Shown in pieces: positions 9,035 through 18,636 of a stretch of DNA of 64,000 bases (the first letter of the stretch is position 1; each line of letters begins with the position of its first letter). Position numbers and translations under genes: made by a program. This DNA is from Gammaproteobacteria bacterium Gsub (GTDB lineage: Bacteria; Pseudomonadota; Gammaproteobacteria; PS1; Pseudothioglobaceae). Under the pieces are notes generated by a model. It saw only the letters and a list, made by a program, of their open reading frames with translations. It was not told where the DNA came from and made no database searches. The stretch is taken from the NCBI GenBank assembly GCA_002007405.1, contig JYIN01000008.1, forward strand, positions 1 through 64,000. The letters run 5' to 3'.

Positions 9035-10894
9035 ATGCAAAAAACAAAAACAAAACAAAAGCGGGCAAAGCCTCAAAAAAGGCTAAAAAACCAAAAACTG
9101 CTATTGGATTTTGAGTTTAGAGATTTATTTACTAAAGACTATCGTTGGGCTTTGTTTGCTCTAATCGTTTTACCACTATTGGTTTATTTACAAGTGTGGC
9201 ATTTTAAGTTTGTTTGGGATGATTCAGGGCATTTGTCTAATTCATTTGTAATCAATCCCTCATGGGCGAATCTTAAAAATCTTTTCAACCTGCCTTATTT
9301 CGGGATGTATATTCCTATCAATTATCTGTTTTTAGGCGTGCTTAAAGCCTTTGCCGAGTTATTATCATTGCCATTAAACAGTGTTCTACATCTCACAAAT
9401 GTGGTGGTGCATATTATAAATGGTCTGCTGGTTTTTACCATTCTCAAGCAGTTTGTAATAAATAAGTGGGCAGTGTTAATTGGCACTGGGTTTTTTCTGC
9501 TACACCCGCTTCAAGTCGAGACAGTAGTTTGGGTGAGTGAGCTTCGGAGTTTGTTGGGGTTTGGTTTTTCGATGGCGGCTTTGTATTGGCATATAAAAAA
9601 TCCTGAAAAATTGTCTTATACTTCGTTATTATTTTTTGTTCTGGCAGTTTTGAGCAAGCCCTCAGCAGTCACTTTAGTGTTGTTTGTTTTTCTCATTAAC
9701 TATTTCCATTATAAATTTAACCTTTTAAAAAATATTTGGAAAACCTTACCGTATGCACTAATTGCCTTGATAGCTGTTGTGATTGCCCACTCAGTTCAGG
9801 CTCAATACGACGCTAATATTTCCCAATACACCATCGCCTTTTGGCAACGACCGTTTGCTTGGTTAGATAGTATGGTTTTCTACTTTTATAAAATCCTCTA
9901 TCCTTACCATTTAAGTGCCTCCTATACGCTGTCACCAAAGTTTATTGCTACGCAGTGGTGGTTTTATCCTTTAGCGTTGTTGCCACTTGCTTTAGGCTGG
10001 TTGTTGTGGTTAAAACGCAAAAAACAACCGCTGTTAATATTTGCCATTCTGCTTTTTATCACTGGATTTTTCACCACCTCAGGTTTTGTAGATTTTGCCT
10101 ATCAAAGGTATTCTTTAGTGGCAAATAGGTATTTGTATTTTTCAATGTTTGGGGTGGGATTATTCGTTGCAACTGTTTTTGCTAAAGTTGATAAAAAATA
10201 CTGGCAAGGATTGATTATCGGGGTGCTGGTTGTTTTTGCTACTTTATCAGTATTTAAACAGATTCCGACCTGGAAAAATGAGATTACATTATGGACAAAT
10301 GCTGCCGCTTATGAAGTGGTACCAAATTATGTGTATATTAATCTAGGTCTTGCTTTGTCTCGTCAGGGAAAATATTCTCAGGCAATTACCTCCTTTGATA
10401 GGGTCATTGATTATTACCAAAAACATGCGGTTTCAAAAAATACCACCCACTATGTCAGCAAGGCTTTTTTCAATAAAGGCAATGCCCTATCACAGCAAAA
10501 AAAATACCCTCAAGCAATGATAAGTTTTGATAAAGCAATTGCCAATTATCCAAAAGGTGCAATTCCACAAAGTGCGCTCCCGCATATTAGCAAGGCTTTT
10601 TTTAACAAAGGCGGGATTTTATTCGGACAAAAAAAATATCCTCAGGCAATTGTAAATTTTGATAAAGCAATTGCTTGTTATCCAAATGGTGTGATTCCAA
10701 AAAATGCCATCCAGCATATAAGTGAGGCTTTTTCTAGTAAAGGTGCGGCTTTATTTAATCAGAAAAAACATGACCAGGCTTGGATAGCATTTAACCAAGC
10801 CGTAAAAATCAATCCAAAAAACAAAATGGCACATAATTTGAAGGCGATTACACTGGATTTATTAAAAAATAAGGCAGATAAAACAAAACCCTAA
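9035..10894 (+). CDS. Polytopic membrane protein with C-terminal TPRs
   Basis: 619 residues. A very basic N-terminus (about 1-25), then about 11 transmembrane helices (about 38-425), including a short loop with WDDSGHLSN after the first helix, then at least four TPR-like units (about 435-610). The architecture resembles TMTC/PMT-like GT-C glycosyltransferases fused to TPRs, where the acidic pair in the first loop is catalytic. Assignment to that class is inference. Three central TPR units are near-identical at the DNA level, with a 132-bp period (see repeat). It stands alone between oadB and the biotin ligase gene. Confidence 0.75.
   Translation: MQKTKTKQKRAKPQKRLKNQKLLLDFEFRDLFTKDYRWALFALIVLPLLVYLQVWHFKFVWDDSGHLSNSFVINPSWANLKNLFNLPYFGMYIPINYLFLGVLKAFAELLSLPLNSVLHLTNVVVHIINGLLVFTILKQFVINKWAVLIGTGFFLLHPLQVETVVWVSELRSLLGFGFSMAALYWHIKNPEKLSYTSLLFFVLAVLSKPSAVTLVLFVFLINYFHYKFNLLKNIWKTLPYALIALIAVVIAHSVQAQYDANISQYTIAFWQRPFAWLDSMVFYFYKILYPYHLSASYTLSPKFIATQWWFYPLALLPLALGWLLWLKRKKQPLLIFAILLFITGFFTTSGFVDFAYQRYSLVANRYLYFSMFGVGLFVATVFAKVDKKYWQGLIIGVLVVFATLSVFKQIPTWKNEITLWTNAAAYEVVPNYVYINLGLALSRQGKYSQAITSFDRVIDYYQKHAVSKNTTHYVSKAFFNKGNALSQQKKYPQAMISFDKAIANYPKGAIPQSALPHISKAFFNKGGILFGQKKYPQAIVNFDKAIACYPNGVIPKNAIQHISEAFSSKGAALFNQKKHDQAWIAFNQAVKINPKNKMAHNLKAITLDLLKNKADKTKP
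10461..10856 (+). repeat. 132-bp tandem repeats encoding 44-residue TPR units
   Basis: The landmark AGGCTTTTT followed by AAAGG recurs at 10461, 10593 and 10725, a strict 132-bp period. The units encode SKAFFNKGxxLxxQKKYPQA then FDKAIAxYPxGxIP. A 44-residue period is longer than the canonical 34-residue TPR because of an inserted IPxxAxxH loop. The first two copies are the most similar, the third is drifting. Confidence 0.8.
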
Positions 10895-10980
10895 AAAACA
10901 CCTACCCCTATTATTCCCATTATTGATAATTTCTTTTTTGATTTCCATGTTTAAGATTGAGACAAGGTAAAATAAGAAAA

Positions 10981-11718
10981 ATGAGTGATTATTCCAGCTT
11001 GCCAAATTTACTCGGTGACGAGGTTGAGTGTTTTGTTTTTGATTCAATACCCAGCACCAATGATTATCTCGCCAGCTTGCCATTTTCTAATAATCCTCAG
11101 GTTTGTATTACCCGACAACAAACCAAAGGCAGGGGGCAATATAATCGCCGCTGGTTGAGTAAAAAAGACAGTAGTATTTTATTATCGCTGCGTTATGTAT
11201 TTCCAGGTGATATTTTATTAAACGGGCTGAGTCTGGTTGCGGGGATTGCTATGGTTCGGGTGTTAGAAAAACATGCAATCCACGATTTAAAATTAAAATG
11301 GCCCAATGATATTTATTTTAAAGACAAAAAAATGGCGGGTATTTTGGTTGAAAGTTCCCTGCAAAATGATATTCAATCAGTCATTATTGGCTTAGGAATC
11401 AACCACAATATGGGGGATTTTGATTGTCAAACGCCATGGATAGATATTCAACAAATACTGGGCAAAGGCTTGAATAAAGTGGGCTTGAGTGTGGATTTAA
11501 TCAGCCAATTAATTGATTTTTGCCAGCTGTTTGCAAGGCATGGTTTTAATAAATTTAGCACCCAGTGGCAGGCGCTGGATTATCTATGCGGTAAGCAAAT
11601 TAGTTTTGAAGGGGGTACGGGGCGCTGTTTGGGGGTTAATCAACAAGGATGTTTGCTACTTGAGACTCAGGACCAAGTGCGGGCTGTTTGTTCTTCCACT
11701 TGTCTATCTTTTCGTTAA
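10981..11718 (+). CDS. birA: Biotin--[acetyl-CoA-carboxylase] ligase (no HTH domain)
   Basis: About 245 residues from the ATG at 10981. It activates biotin as biotinyl-AMP and transfers it to target lysines. The catalytic core shows STNDYL, the biotin/AMP-binding GRGQYNRRW, LKWPNDIYF, KMAGILVES and GLGINHN, then a small C-terminal SH3-like domain. The N-terminal helix-turn-helix of E. coli BirA is absent, so this is a monofunctional enzyme and not the bio repressor. Likely clients are OadA (3 kb upstream) and the acetyl-CoA carboxylase carrier. Confidence 0.93.
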   Translation: MSDYSSLPNLLGDEVECFVFDSIPSTNDYLASLPFSNNPQVCITRQQTKGRGQYNRRWLSKKDSSILLSLRYVFPGDILLNGLSLVAGIAMVRVLEKHAIHDLKLKWPNDIYFKDKKMAGILVESSLQNDIQSVIIGLGINHNMGDFDCQTPWIDIQQILGKGLNKVGLSVDLISQLIDFCQLFARHGFNKFSTQWQALDYLCGKQISFEGGTGRCLGVNQQGCLLLETQDQVRAVCSSTCLSFR

Positions 11719-11780
11719 CTAAGGCGTGCTAAACATTGGTTTAATGCTAAAATCCCAATTCCAATCAATATTTAGATTCT

Positions 11781-12506
11781 ATGCCTGAGAATACTTTAAA
11801 GATAAAAAACATCAATAAATCGTATGCAGGCAGAAATGTGGTAATAAATGCCACATTTTCAGTAAAAAGTGGTGAAGTGGTTGGTTTGTTGGGTCCAAAC
11901 GGTGCTGGCAAAACCACTTGTTTTTATATCACCTGCGGTTTAGTTCGGGCTGACTCAGGTCAAGTGCTTCTAAACTATCAAAAAATTGACCATTTACCAA
12001 TGCATCAGCGCTCTAAACTAGGGCTGGGCTATTTACCACAAGAGCCTTCTATTTTTCGCAAACTTTCTGCAGAAGATAATGTTATGGCAGTCCTACAACT
12101 CAATACCAATCTCAACCCTCAACAAAGACAGTCGCGATTAGCCCAGTTACTGGCAGAATTTAATATTGAATCAATTCGTCATCTTAATGGTATCAGTCTA
12201 TCTGGCGGTGAAAGAAGACGGGTAGAGATTGCTAGAGCTTTAGCCATGAATCCAAAATTTATCCTACTTGATGAGCCTTTTGCTGGAGTTGATCCAATTT
12301 CTGTGGGTGATATTCAACACATTATTTATCATTTAAAAGACCAAGGTATTGGGATTTTGATTACTGACCACAATTACCGTGAAATGTTAGATACCTGCGA
12401 CCATTCTTATGTGCTTCATAGTGGTATTATTATTGCCAAAGGTAGCAAAAAAGAAATTCTTGATAATAAAAAAGTGCGAGAAGTTTATCTTGGTGAATAT
12501 GAATAA
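11781..12506 (+). CDS. lptB: LPS export ABC transporter ATPase
   Basis: 241 residues, the full length of LptB. It is the cytoplasmic ATPase that, with LptF/LptG, drives lipopolysaccharide extraction from the inner membrane. Walker A is GPNGAGKT, the Q-loop region YLPQEPSIF is the LptB-type hallmark, the ABC signature is [15 protein letters not shown], Walker B is [13 protein letters not shown], and the switch His is in ITDHN. The usual neighbours lptA, lptC and rpoN are not seen here, so the locus is rearranged relative to E. coli. Confidence 0.95.
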   Translation: MPENTLKIKNINKSYAGRNVVINATFSVKSGEVVGLLGPNGAGKTTCFYITCGLVRADSGQVLLNYQKIDHLPMHQRSKLGLGYLPQEPSIFRKLSAEDNVMAVLQLNTNLNPQQRQSRLAQLLAEFNIESIRHLNGISLSGGERRRVEIARALAMNPKFILLDEPFAGVDPISVGDIQHIIYHLKDQGIGILITDHNYREMLDTCDHSYVLHSGIIIAKGSKKEILDNKKVREVYLGEYE

Positions 12507-12531
12507 TTTTGCATCTATAAATCTATAACCT

Positions 12532-13557
12532 ATGTCTGTTGAACATAATTTTATCACTTTGGGAATTGAAAGTTCCTGTGACGAAACTGGCATAGGTTTG
12601 TATGCCACTAAACAAGGGCTAATTGCTCATCGGCTATTTTCGCAAGTTAATATTCACGCCGAGTATGGTGGCGTAGTGCCAGAATTAGCATCACGCGAGC
12701 ATATCCAAAGAATTGTGCCGTTAGTCAAGATGGTTTTAGCAGATGCTAATTTGAATCTGGCAGACTTAGGGGGTATTGCTTATACCGCTGGTCCCGGCTT
12801 GGCAGGAGCACTTCTGGTTGGCGCTGCGGTGGCTAAATCTTTGGCATGGGGTTTGGGTATTAACGCTTTGGCAGTCCATCACATGGAGGGACATTTGCTG
12901 GCACCTCTACTTGAAAATCTGCAACCAAAAATGCCTTTTGTGGCTTTGTTGGTTTCTGGCGGACATTCGTTATTGGTTGATGTTCGTGGCATCGGATGTT
13001 ATAAAATTTTAGGTCAATCATTAGACGATGCAGCAGGTGAAGCCTTTGATAAAACTGCCAAGATTTTAGGGCTTGGTTATCCGGGTGGTCCAGCACTAGC
13101 AAAACTTGCTGAAGAAGGCGATGAATCGGTTTTTAAATTTCCCCGACCAATGACAAATCGCCCTGGCTTAGATTTTAGTTTTAGCGGGCTAAAAACTTTT
13201 GCTAGAAACACCTTTATCCAACACCCTCAGAAAAAAGCCGATATTGCCAAAGCTTTTGAAGTGGCAAGTATCCAAACATTAACAATTAAATGCCGTCGTG
13301 CCTTAGAACAAACAGGTTATAAAACACTGGTGGTTGCTGGCGGTGTGAGCGCTAATTTAGCCTTACGCAAGAGATTAGACATAATGGGGGAAAATCTCAA
13401 AGTTGCGGTTTTTTATCCACGCCAAGAATTTTGCACCGATAATGGCGCAATGATTGCTTTGGTTGGACACTTGCGCTTGCTTCAAGGACAGTGCGATAGC
13501 GATAATAACATCAATATCAAGCCACGCTGGAGTTTGGAAGAATTGTTAGCCGTATGA
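12532..13557 (+). CDS. tsaD: tRNA N6-threonylcarbamoyladenosine synthase, TsaD subunit
   Basis: 341 residues. The Kae1/Qri7/TsaD ASKHA-fold enzyme transfers threonylcarbamoyl to A37 of ANN-decoding tRNAs, working with TsaB, TsaE and TsaC. Motifs: [11 protein letters not shown] at the N-terminus, the metal-binding HMEGH pair (His117 and His121), [29 protein letters not shown] and the C-terminal metal Asp in [10 protein letters not shown]. Its stop overlaps the comM start by 4 bases (ATGA), so the two are probably translationally coupled. Confidence 0.97.
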   Translation: MSVEHNFITLGIESSCDETGIGLYATKQGLIAHRLFSQVNIHAEYGGVVPELASREHIQRIVPLVKMVLADANLNLADLGGIAYTAGPGLAGALLVGAAVAKSLAWGLGINALAVHHMEGHLLAPLLENLQPKMPFVALLVSGGHSLLVDVRGIGCYKILGQSLDDAAGEAFDKTAKILGLGYPGGPALAKLAEEGDESVFKFPRPMTNRPGLDFSFSGLKTFARNTFIQHPQKKADIAKAFEVASIQTLTIKCRRALEQTGYKTLVVAGGVSANLALRKRLDIMGENLKVAVFYPRQEFCTDNGAMIALVGHLRLLQGQCDSDNNINIKPRWSLEELLAV

Positions 13558-15062
13558 GCAAACTCAGTCAATTATTCACCCGCGCCTCTACTGGGCTTGA
13601 TGCCCCTTTAGTAACTATTGAAGTGCATATTTCAAGAGGGTTGCCGGGTTTTTCTATTGTAGGTTTGCCAGAAGGTGCGGTGCGTGAGAGCAAAGATCGC
13701 GTGCGGAGTGCGATTATGACTTCGCAATTTGAATTTCCCAAAGGGCGGATTACCGTGAGCCTCGCTCCTGCAAATTTGCCCAAAAGTGGCGGGCGTTATG
13801 ATTTGCCGATTGCCATCGGTTTGTTACTGGCCTCTAAACAAATTGAATCTAAAATTAAATTGGATAGCTTTGAATGCTATGGTGAGCTAGGCTTAGACGG
13901 CTCTTTGCGTCCCACCGAAGGCTTATTGCCAGCGGTGATTGCTGCTTGTAAGGCAAAACATCCACTGATTGTGCCAGAAGAAGAATCCAATCAATATGCT
14001 TTAGCGAGCAAGGCTGTGGTTTATCCTTGTCATCATTTATTACAAGTATGTGCATTTTTATCTGGGCGCTGTGATGTAGATAAACTCTCGTATAATTTAA
14101 CTGATACCCAACCCATCTACAATCTTGATTTTTCCCAAGTTAAAGGGCAACATCATGCCAAACGCACCTTAGAAATTGCTGCTAGTGGTGGGCATAATTT
14201 ACTCTTAATCGGTCCTCCCGGTGCTGGTAAAACCATGTTAGCAGAGCGCCTGCCTTCAATCATGCCACCATTAGAGAGCAACAAAGCCTTAGAATGTGCC
14301 AGCATTTATTCGATTGCCAACAAAACACTAGACTTAACCCAGTTAAAGGTGCGCTCATTTCGTTCCCCACATCACTCATCATCCGCTGTAGCTTTAGTCG
14401 GTGGTGGTTCAACCCCCAAACCGGGTGAGATTTCATTAGCACATGAAGGAGTATTATTCTTAGATGAATTGCCCGAATTCCCGCGTAGCGTTTTAGAAGT
14501 TTTACGCCAACCTTTAGAAAGCGGCGTCATTCACCTCTCACGCGCTGCTCAGCAAGTCAGTTTCCCCGCCAATTTTCAACTCATTGCTGCTATGAATCCC
14601 TGTCCTTGTGGTTTTTATGGCGATGGCACCGCCAAATGCCACTGCACCGAAGACCAAATTAGCCGTTATAAAAATAAAATATCAGGTCCCCTATTGGACA
14701 GAATTGATATGGTTTTAACCGTGCCACCACTACCCAAAGAAATACTACTGAAGCAAGACACACAAAATGTAGAAAACAGCAAAACTATCAGAGAAAGAGT
14801 AATCAAGGCCCAACATATCCAAATCCAACGGCAAGGAAAATCAAACGATAAACTCGCCCCTGATAAAATAGAAAAAATAATTAATTTAACCCAAGACAAC
14901 AAACAACTTTTATCCAAAATGATTGACAAACTACACCTCTCAGCCCGTGCCTATCACCGTATTTTAAAAGTCGCCTGCACTATTGCAGATTTAGAGGGTA
15001 GCGAAGCTGTTAATAAATCACATTTGATTGAGGCAATCGGATACCGGCGTTTTGAAAATTAA
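13554..15062 (+). CDS. comM: ComM/YifB family Mg-chelatase-like AAA+ ATPase
   Basis: 502 residues. It has an N-terminal ChlI-type/Lon-protease-like domain ([20 protein letters not shown]), a central AAA+ core with Walker [16 protein letters not shown], Walker [14 protein letters not shown] and AMNPCPCG, and a C-terminal lid with [20 protein letters not shown]. In naturally competent bacteria ComM is a hexameric branch-migration helicase that extends heteroduplex during transformation. The homologue occurs widely, so competence here is not proven. It overlaps tsaD by 4 bases. Confidence 0.93.
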   Translation: MSKLSQLFTRASTGLDAPLVTIEVHISRGLPGFSIVGLPEGAVRESKDRVRSAIMTSQFEFPKGRITVSLAPANLPKSGGRYDLPIAIGLLLASKQIESKIKLDSFECYGELGLDGSLRPTEGLLPAVIAACKAKHPLIVPEEESNQYALASKAVVYPCHHLLQVCAFLSGRCDVDKLSYNLTDTQPIYNLDFSQVKGQHHAKRTLEIAASGGHNLLLIGPPGAGKTMLAERLPSIMPPLESNKALECASIYSIANKTLDLTQLKVRSFRSPHHSSSAVALVGGGSTPKPGEISLAHEGVLFLDELPEFPRSVLEVLRQPLESGVIHLSRAAQQVSFPANFQLIAAMNPCPCGFYGDGTAKCHCTEDQISRYKNKISGPLLDRIDMVLTVPPLPKEILLKQDTQNVENSKTIRERVIKAQHIQIQRQGKSNDKLAPDKIEKIINLTQDNKQLLSKMIDKLHLSARAYHRILKVACTIADLEGSEAVNKSHLIEAIGYRRFEN

Positions 15063-15094
15063 AATCCCCACCAACCACTACTTAAAAATTTTTA

Positions 15095-15112
15095 GATTTT
15101 TTTAAAAAAATC
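15095..15112. terminator. AT-only palindrome between convergent genes
   Basis: GATTTTTTTAAAAAAATC is a perfect 18-bp palindrome in the 87-bp gap between the convergent comM and hda genes. It could end transcription from both sides through its T-runs, but the stem has almost no GC, so this is a weak candidate. Confidence 0.3.
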
Positions 15113-15149
15113 GTGGATTAGTTAGCCTTTAAAAACCAATAAAGATACC

Positions 15150-15824
15150 TTAAACCCCAAGAATTTGTTTAACAAGTGGAATAGTAATGTTGCTTTTTTG
15201 TTGTAGCGATGCTTTGTCTAATTGGTTGATGGCACTTAATAGGTAAGATAGATCTCGTGAATAGTGTTTAAATAAATAGTCGTAAATTTTGCTCTCAATT
15301 TTTAAGTTGCGAGCGTTTATTTGTTGTTCAATGATATGTTTTTTGCTGACATCACTAAGCGTTTCAAGGTGGAATGGTGTGGCTAAGGACAGGCGTGTTT
15401 TTAGGTCATTCAATAAATTTAACTCGGCAGGTATAACATTACCACTGATAATCAATTTAGTTGTGGTATTTGCCACATGATTATAAATATCAAATAGATT
15501 TTGCTGCTGGTTTGGGGTTAAAAATCCAACATTATCAATGCAAATCCAATTGTTATCATCAAGATTATGCAAAACATCGCTAGGCAAAGTTTGGGCGAAG
15601 TCAAGATAAGCCACTGAGTATGATTTTTCCAAAGCAGCAAAGGCACAACCTTGTAATAGGTGGGTTTTGCCACTTGATTTTTCACCGTAAATATACACTA
15701 CTGATGAGGTTTTTAGGGTCAATAAATTAGATAAAAATTCAACAATTTGGCGGTTTTTAGTGCCAATAAAATTACTCAATAGCATTTTACTATTGAGTGC
15801 AAAAGGCAGAGTTAATTGGTTCAT
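15150..15824 (-). CDS. hda: DnaA regulatory inactivator Hda-like protein
   Basis: 224 residues, a DnaA-like AAA+ domain without the DNA-binding domain IV. With the sliding clamp, Hda stimulates hydrolysis of DnaA-ATP and prevents re-initiation. The N-terminus MNQLTLPFALNSKM matches the clamp-binding QLxLPF motif. The P-loop is GEKSSGKTHLLQG, and a Walker B-like CIDNVGFL follows. Located directly upstream of pgsA's end (2-bp gap), so hda is probably cotranscribed downstream of pgsA. Confidence 0.9.
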   Translation of the reverse strand: MNQLTLPFALNSKMLLSNFIGTKNRQIVEFLSNLLTLKTSSVVYIYGEKSSGKTHLLQGCAFAALEKSYSVAYLDFAQTLPSDVLHNLDDNNWICIDNVGFLTPNQQQNLFDIYNHVANTTTKLIISGNVIPAELNLLNDLKTRLSLATPFHLETLSDVSKKHIIEQQINARNLKIESKIYDYLFKHYSRDLSYLLSAINQLDKASLQQKSNITIPLVKQILGV

Positions 15825-15826
15825 TA

Positions 15827-16381
15827 TCAGCGTTCTTGCAAAATGACTTGTTTAATCCAAATCCACACATAATCCGCACCGCTGAGCACGGTTGAGGTTG
15901 CTACCACAATGAAAAACACCTGTAGCCATTGGGTGGATATTGGGTAAATTTGTGCCAAAATTAGGAATAATACCAAGCTAATTTGTAAAACAGTATTAAA
16001 TTTAGATAGGTTTGAAGGGGTTAATAATTCATCTCTTTCGGTATTTGCACCCAAAAAATAACCAACTGTGGCAGCCACAATCATTACATCACGCAAAAAA
16101 ATCAAAACCAACAACCACCATGGCAATAAATCAATCAAAAAAAGGGCAATAAAACTGCCTGTTAATAACAATTTATCCGCCATCGGATCAAGAATTGACC
16201 CTAATCTGCTTTGATAACAAAACCGTTTGGCAATCCAACCGTCTAAGGCATCGGTAATCCCAGCAATAAAAAACAATATAATGGCTAAAGAATAATTATG
16301 ATTTAATAAGGTCATTACTACAGGTACTGTTAAAATAATGCGTAAAATTGAAAGCACATTGGGTAATGAATAAAGTCCCAC
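15827..16381 (-). CDS. pgsA: CDP-alcohol phosphatidyltransferase (PgsA-like)
   Basis: Inner-membrane enzyme making phosphatidylglycerophosphate from CDP-diacylglycerol and glycerol-3-phosphate. The CDP-alcohol signature is present (DGWIAKR, eight residues on G, then DPMADK), with about five membrane helices. The frame stays open to an ATG at 16438, but that ATG lies inside a 40-bp palindromic element, and the extra 19 residues do not look like a PgsA N-terminus. I prefer the GTG at 16381, giving VGLYSLPNVLSILR, close to the usual N-terminus. The visible ribosome-binding signals are weak, so the start remains uncertain. Confidence 0.85.
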   Translation of the reverse strand: MGLYSLPNVLSILRIILTVPVVMTLLNHNYSLAIILFFIAGITDALDGWIAKRFCYQSRLGSILDPMADKLLLTGSFIALFLIDLLPWWLLVLIFLRDVMIVAATVGYFLGANTERDELLTPSNLSKFNTVLQISLVLFLILAQIYPISTQWLQVFFIVVATSTVLSGADYVWIWIKQVILQER

Positions 16382-16425
16382 TTTTGATTTAACTGACAAA
16401 AAATTTAAACGACCAATTATACTTG

Positions 16426-16465
16426 GAGACCTTTGCATAGTTATGAATAATTATGCAAAGGTCTC
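16426..16465. repeat. 40-bp near-perfect palindromic element (copy A)
   Basis: The left arm begins GAGACCTTTGCATA and the right arm ends TATGCAAAGGTCTC. Arms are 19 bp with one G/T mismatch around a 2-bp GA centre. It lies in the divergent promoter region of pgsA and purM. Degraded copies are at 22907-22947 and 46332-46371. The ends resemble terminal inverted repeats of some IS5-type elements, so a MITE-like origin is inferred. In RNA it would form a strong hairpin on either strand. Confidence 0.85.
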
Positions 16466-16479
16466 ATTTAAAAACTACC

Positions 16480-17481
16480 ATGCCATCACTCACTTACCAA
16501 AACTCAGGGGTTGATATTAACAAAGGCAATGCGTTGATTGATTGCATTAAACCGATTGCTAAATCTACTGTTACAAAAGGAGTACTCGGCGGTCTTGGTG
16601 GTTTTGGTGCCATGTTTGAGATTCCCATTAGACAATACAAAAACCCAGTCTTAGTCTCAGCTACAGATGGCGTTGGTACCAAACTTAAAATAGCCCAAAT
16701 GTTAAACAAGCACGACACCATCGGCATTGATTTAGTGGCAATGTGTGTTAATGATTTAATTGTACAAGGGGCAAAACCGCTATTTTTTTTAGATTATTAT
16801 GCCACTGGCAAACTCAGCACTGAAGTTGCCACATCTGTTATCTCTGGCATTGCCGAGGGTTGTCGCCAAGCACGGTGTGCTTTAATCGGTGGTGAAACTG
16901 CAGAGATGCCGGGCATGTATCAAGGCGAAGATTACGATTTGGCGGGCTTTTGTGTTGGCATTGTAGAAAAAAACGCCATCATTAACGGCAACAAAATAAG
17001 CGCTGGCGACCATATTATTGGCTTGCCCTCTTCTGGCGTGCATTCTAACGGCTACTCACTGGTTCGCAAAATACTGCTGCAATCAAACCCAACCCAAGCA
17101 CAGCTAGAGGCACTGATAAAGCCAACCAAAATTTATGTTGAATCTGTTTTATCGTTAATTGAAAAATTCAAAATTCATGGTATCTCGCACATTACTGGTG
17201 GTGGATTATTAGAAAATATTCCTCGCATATTACCCACAAATCTAAGTGCTAAACTTAATAAAAATTCTTGGCAACTGCCTAATATTTTTAAATTCCTACA
17301 AACCAATGGTAATATTAAAATGATGGAGATGTATCGCGTTTTTAACTGTGGTGTTGGCATGGTGGTTATACTCCCAGCCCAGCAAAGTATGGCCGCTATC
17401 AAACACCTCAATAAAAATGGCGAAAACGCTTGGCTCATTGGCGAGATTACCCAAAACAATGGCAAACAAGTCATTATCTAA
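16480..17481 (+). CDS. purM: Phosphoribosylformylglycinamidine cyclo-ligase
   Basis: AIR synthetase, the fifth step of purine synthesis (FGAM + ATP to AIR). About 333 residues from the ATG at 16480, starting [20 protein letters not shown] as in known PurM proteins. An upstream in-frame ATG at 16453 lies in the palindromic element and adds nine unrelated residues. Motifs: [54 protein letters not shown] and [17 protein letters not shown]. It overlaps purN by 23 bases and is divergent from pgsA. Confidence 0.97.
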   Translation: MPSLTYQNSGVDINKGNALIDCIKPIAKSTVTKGVLGGLGGFGAMFEIPIRQYKNPVLVSATDGVGTKLKIAQMLNKHDTIGIDLVAMCVNDLIVQGAKPLFFLDYYATGKLSTEVATSVISGIAEGCRQARCALIGGETAEMPGMYQGEDYDLAGFCVGIVEKNAIINGNKISAGDHIIGLPSSGVHSNGYSLVRKILLQSNPTQAQLEALIKPTKIYVESVLSLIEKFKIHGISHITGGGLLENIPRILPTNLSAKLNKNSWQLPNIFKFLQTNGNIKMMEMYRVFNCGVGMVVILPAQQSMAAIKHLNKNGENAWLIGEITQNNGKQVII

Positions 17482-18037
17482 TATTGTAGTTTTAATCTCA
17501 GGTTCTGGTTCAAACCTGCAATCTATTATTAACAATGCTGATAATATTGGGGTTAAAATTAAATGTGTGATTAGCAATAAAGCGGATGCACTTGGCTTAC
17601 AACGGGCAAAAAATGCTGGTATTCAAACCCGCATTATTACCCCCAAAAACCCTACCAAACGCAAAGAATTTGAAAAAGAATTGGCAGAAAATATCAATAA
17701 ATTTCATCCAAAACTGATTATTTTAGCGGGCTTTATGTGGATTTTATCAAGCGAGTTTGTTGAAAAATTTGAGGGGAAAATCCTCAACATCCACCCTGCC
17801 CTTTTGCCAAAATTCAAAGGTTTAAACACCCATCAACGCGCTATTGACGCAGGCGAACGGGTGGCGGGTGCTAGCGTGCATTTTGTTAGCTCTGAGGTAG
17901 ATTCAGGTGCGATAATTATGCAAAAAAAAGTGTTAATTGCAACAGATGATACTGCGCAAACACTGGCAAAAAAAATTTTGGCACAAGAGCATATTCTTTA
18001 CCCATTGGCAATTAAAAAAGTTTTACAAAATTTATGA
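17459..18037 (+). CDS. purN: Phosphoribosylglycinamide formyltransferase
   Basis: About 192 residues. GAR transformylase uses 10-formyl-THF to formylate GAR, the third purine step. The start is taken at the ATG at 17459, giving [21 protein letters not shown], which has the family P-loop-like GSGSNLQ. The catalytic Asn-His-Asp set is visible in [14 protein letters not shown] and [13 protein letters not shown]. An upstream open frame inside purM is not part of the protein. The order purM-purN with overlap matches many gammaproteobacteria. Confidence 0.96.
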   Translation: MANKSLSNIVVLISGSGSNLQSIINNADNIGVKIKCVISNKADALGLQRAKNAGIQTRIITPKNPTKRKEFEKELAENINKFHPKLIILAGFMWILSSEFVEKFEGKILNIHPALLPKFKGLNTHQRAIDAGERVAGASVHFVSSEVDSGAIIMQKKVLIATDDTAQTLAKKILAQEHILYPLAIKKVLQNL

Positions 18038-18636
18038 GAATACTATTTTTATTATTATTATCAAGTGTAGCCTTTGCCCTTAAGCCACACACTGCGACTT
18101 ATTCATTATCAATAATGGGGCTTGAAATCGCCGAAGAACAGCGGCAACTGACCCAAGAAAATGGCGTCTATCGCTATCTTGAAAATGCCCAAACCACAGG
18201 CTTGGCAAAGCTAATTAAAGATTATCAAATCAATGCACAGTCTAATTTTGTAATTGATGAATCTGGTATCTATTCACAGCATTACAAACTGTTTGAACGC
18301 GATGGCGAGTTGATAAAAAAAGACATTGATATTCAACCTCAAAAACCACAAATAGACCCGCTCAGTTTATTTTTGTCACTCAGCCACGGCTTAGCACAAA
18401 ATCCAAAACAAAGTGATTTTTATTTTGTTGTTAATGACGGAAAAAAAGTTGAAAAACACCATTATCAACAAGTGGAAAATAAAAACAGCAATCTTATCAA
18501 AATCATCAACCCAGAAAAACACATTGAGGCTTATTTTGCCAAAAATAAACATTATCTGCCGGTGATTGTTAATAAGAAAAAGTTCAGTTATAAACTCAAT
18601 GAAGTTACCTTTTTGGCACCTAAAGAATCAAAGTAG
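18034..18636 (+). CDS. DUF3108 family exported protein
   Basis: 200 residues with an N-terminal signal peptide ([17 protein letters not shown]). The mature part is beta-rich with [18 protein letters not shown], characteristic of DUF3108, a periplasmic family often found after purN in gammaproteobacteria. Its role is unknown; a lipid- or envelope-related function is often guessed from its lipocalin-like fold. It overlaps purN by 4 bases (ATGA) and is convergent with uvrA, overlapping its end by 9 bases. Confidence 0.8.
   Translation: MRILFLLLLSSVAFALKPHTATYSLSIMGLEIAEEQRQLTQENGVYRYLENAQTTGLAKLIKDYQINAQSNFVIDESGIYSQHYKLFERDGELIKKDIDIQPQKPQIDPLSLFLSLSHGLAQNPKQSDFYFVVNDGKKVEKHHYQQVENKNSNLIKIINPEKHIEAYFAKNKHYLPVIVNKKKFSYKLNEVTFLAPKESK

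Noticed and set aside
17348-17458. Upstream extension of purN inside purM
   Set aside because: These codons are the out-of-frame reading of purM; the family start is [12 protein letters not shown].
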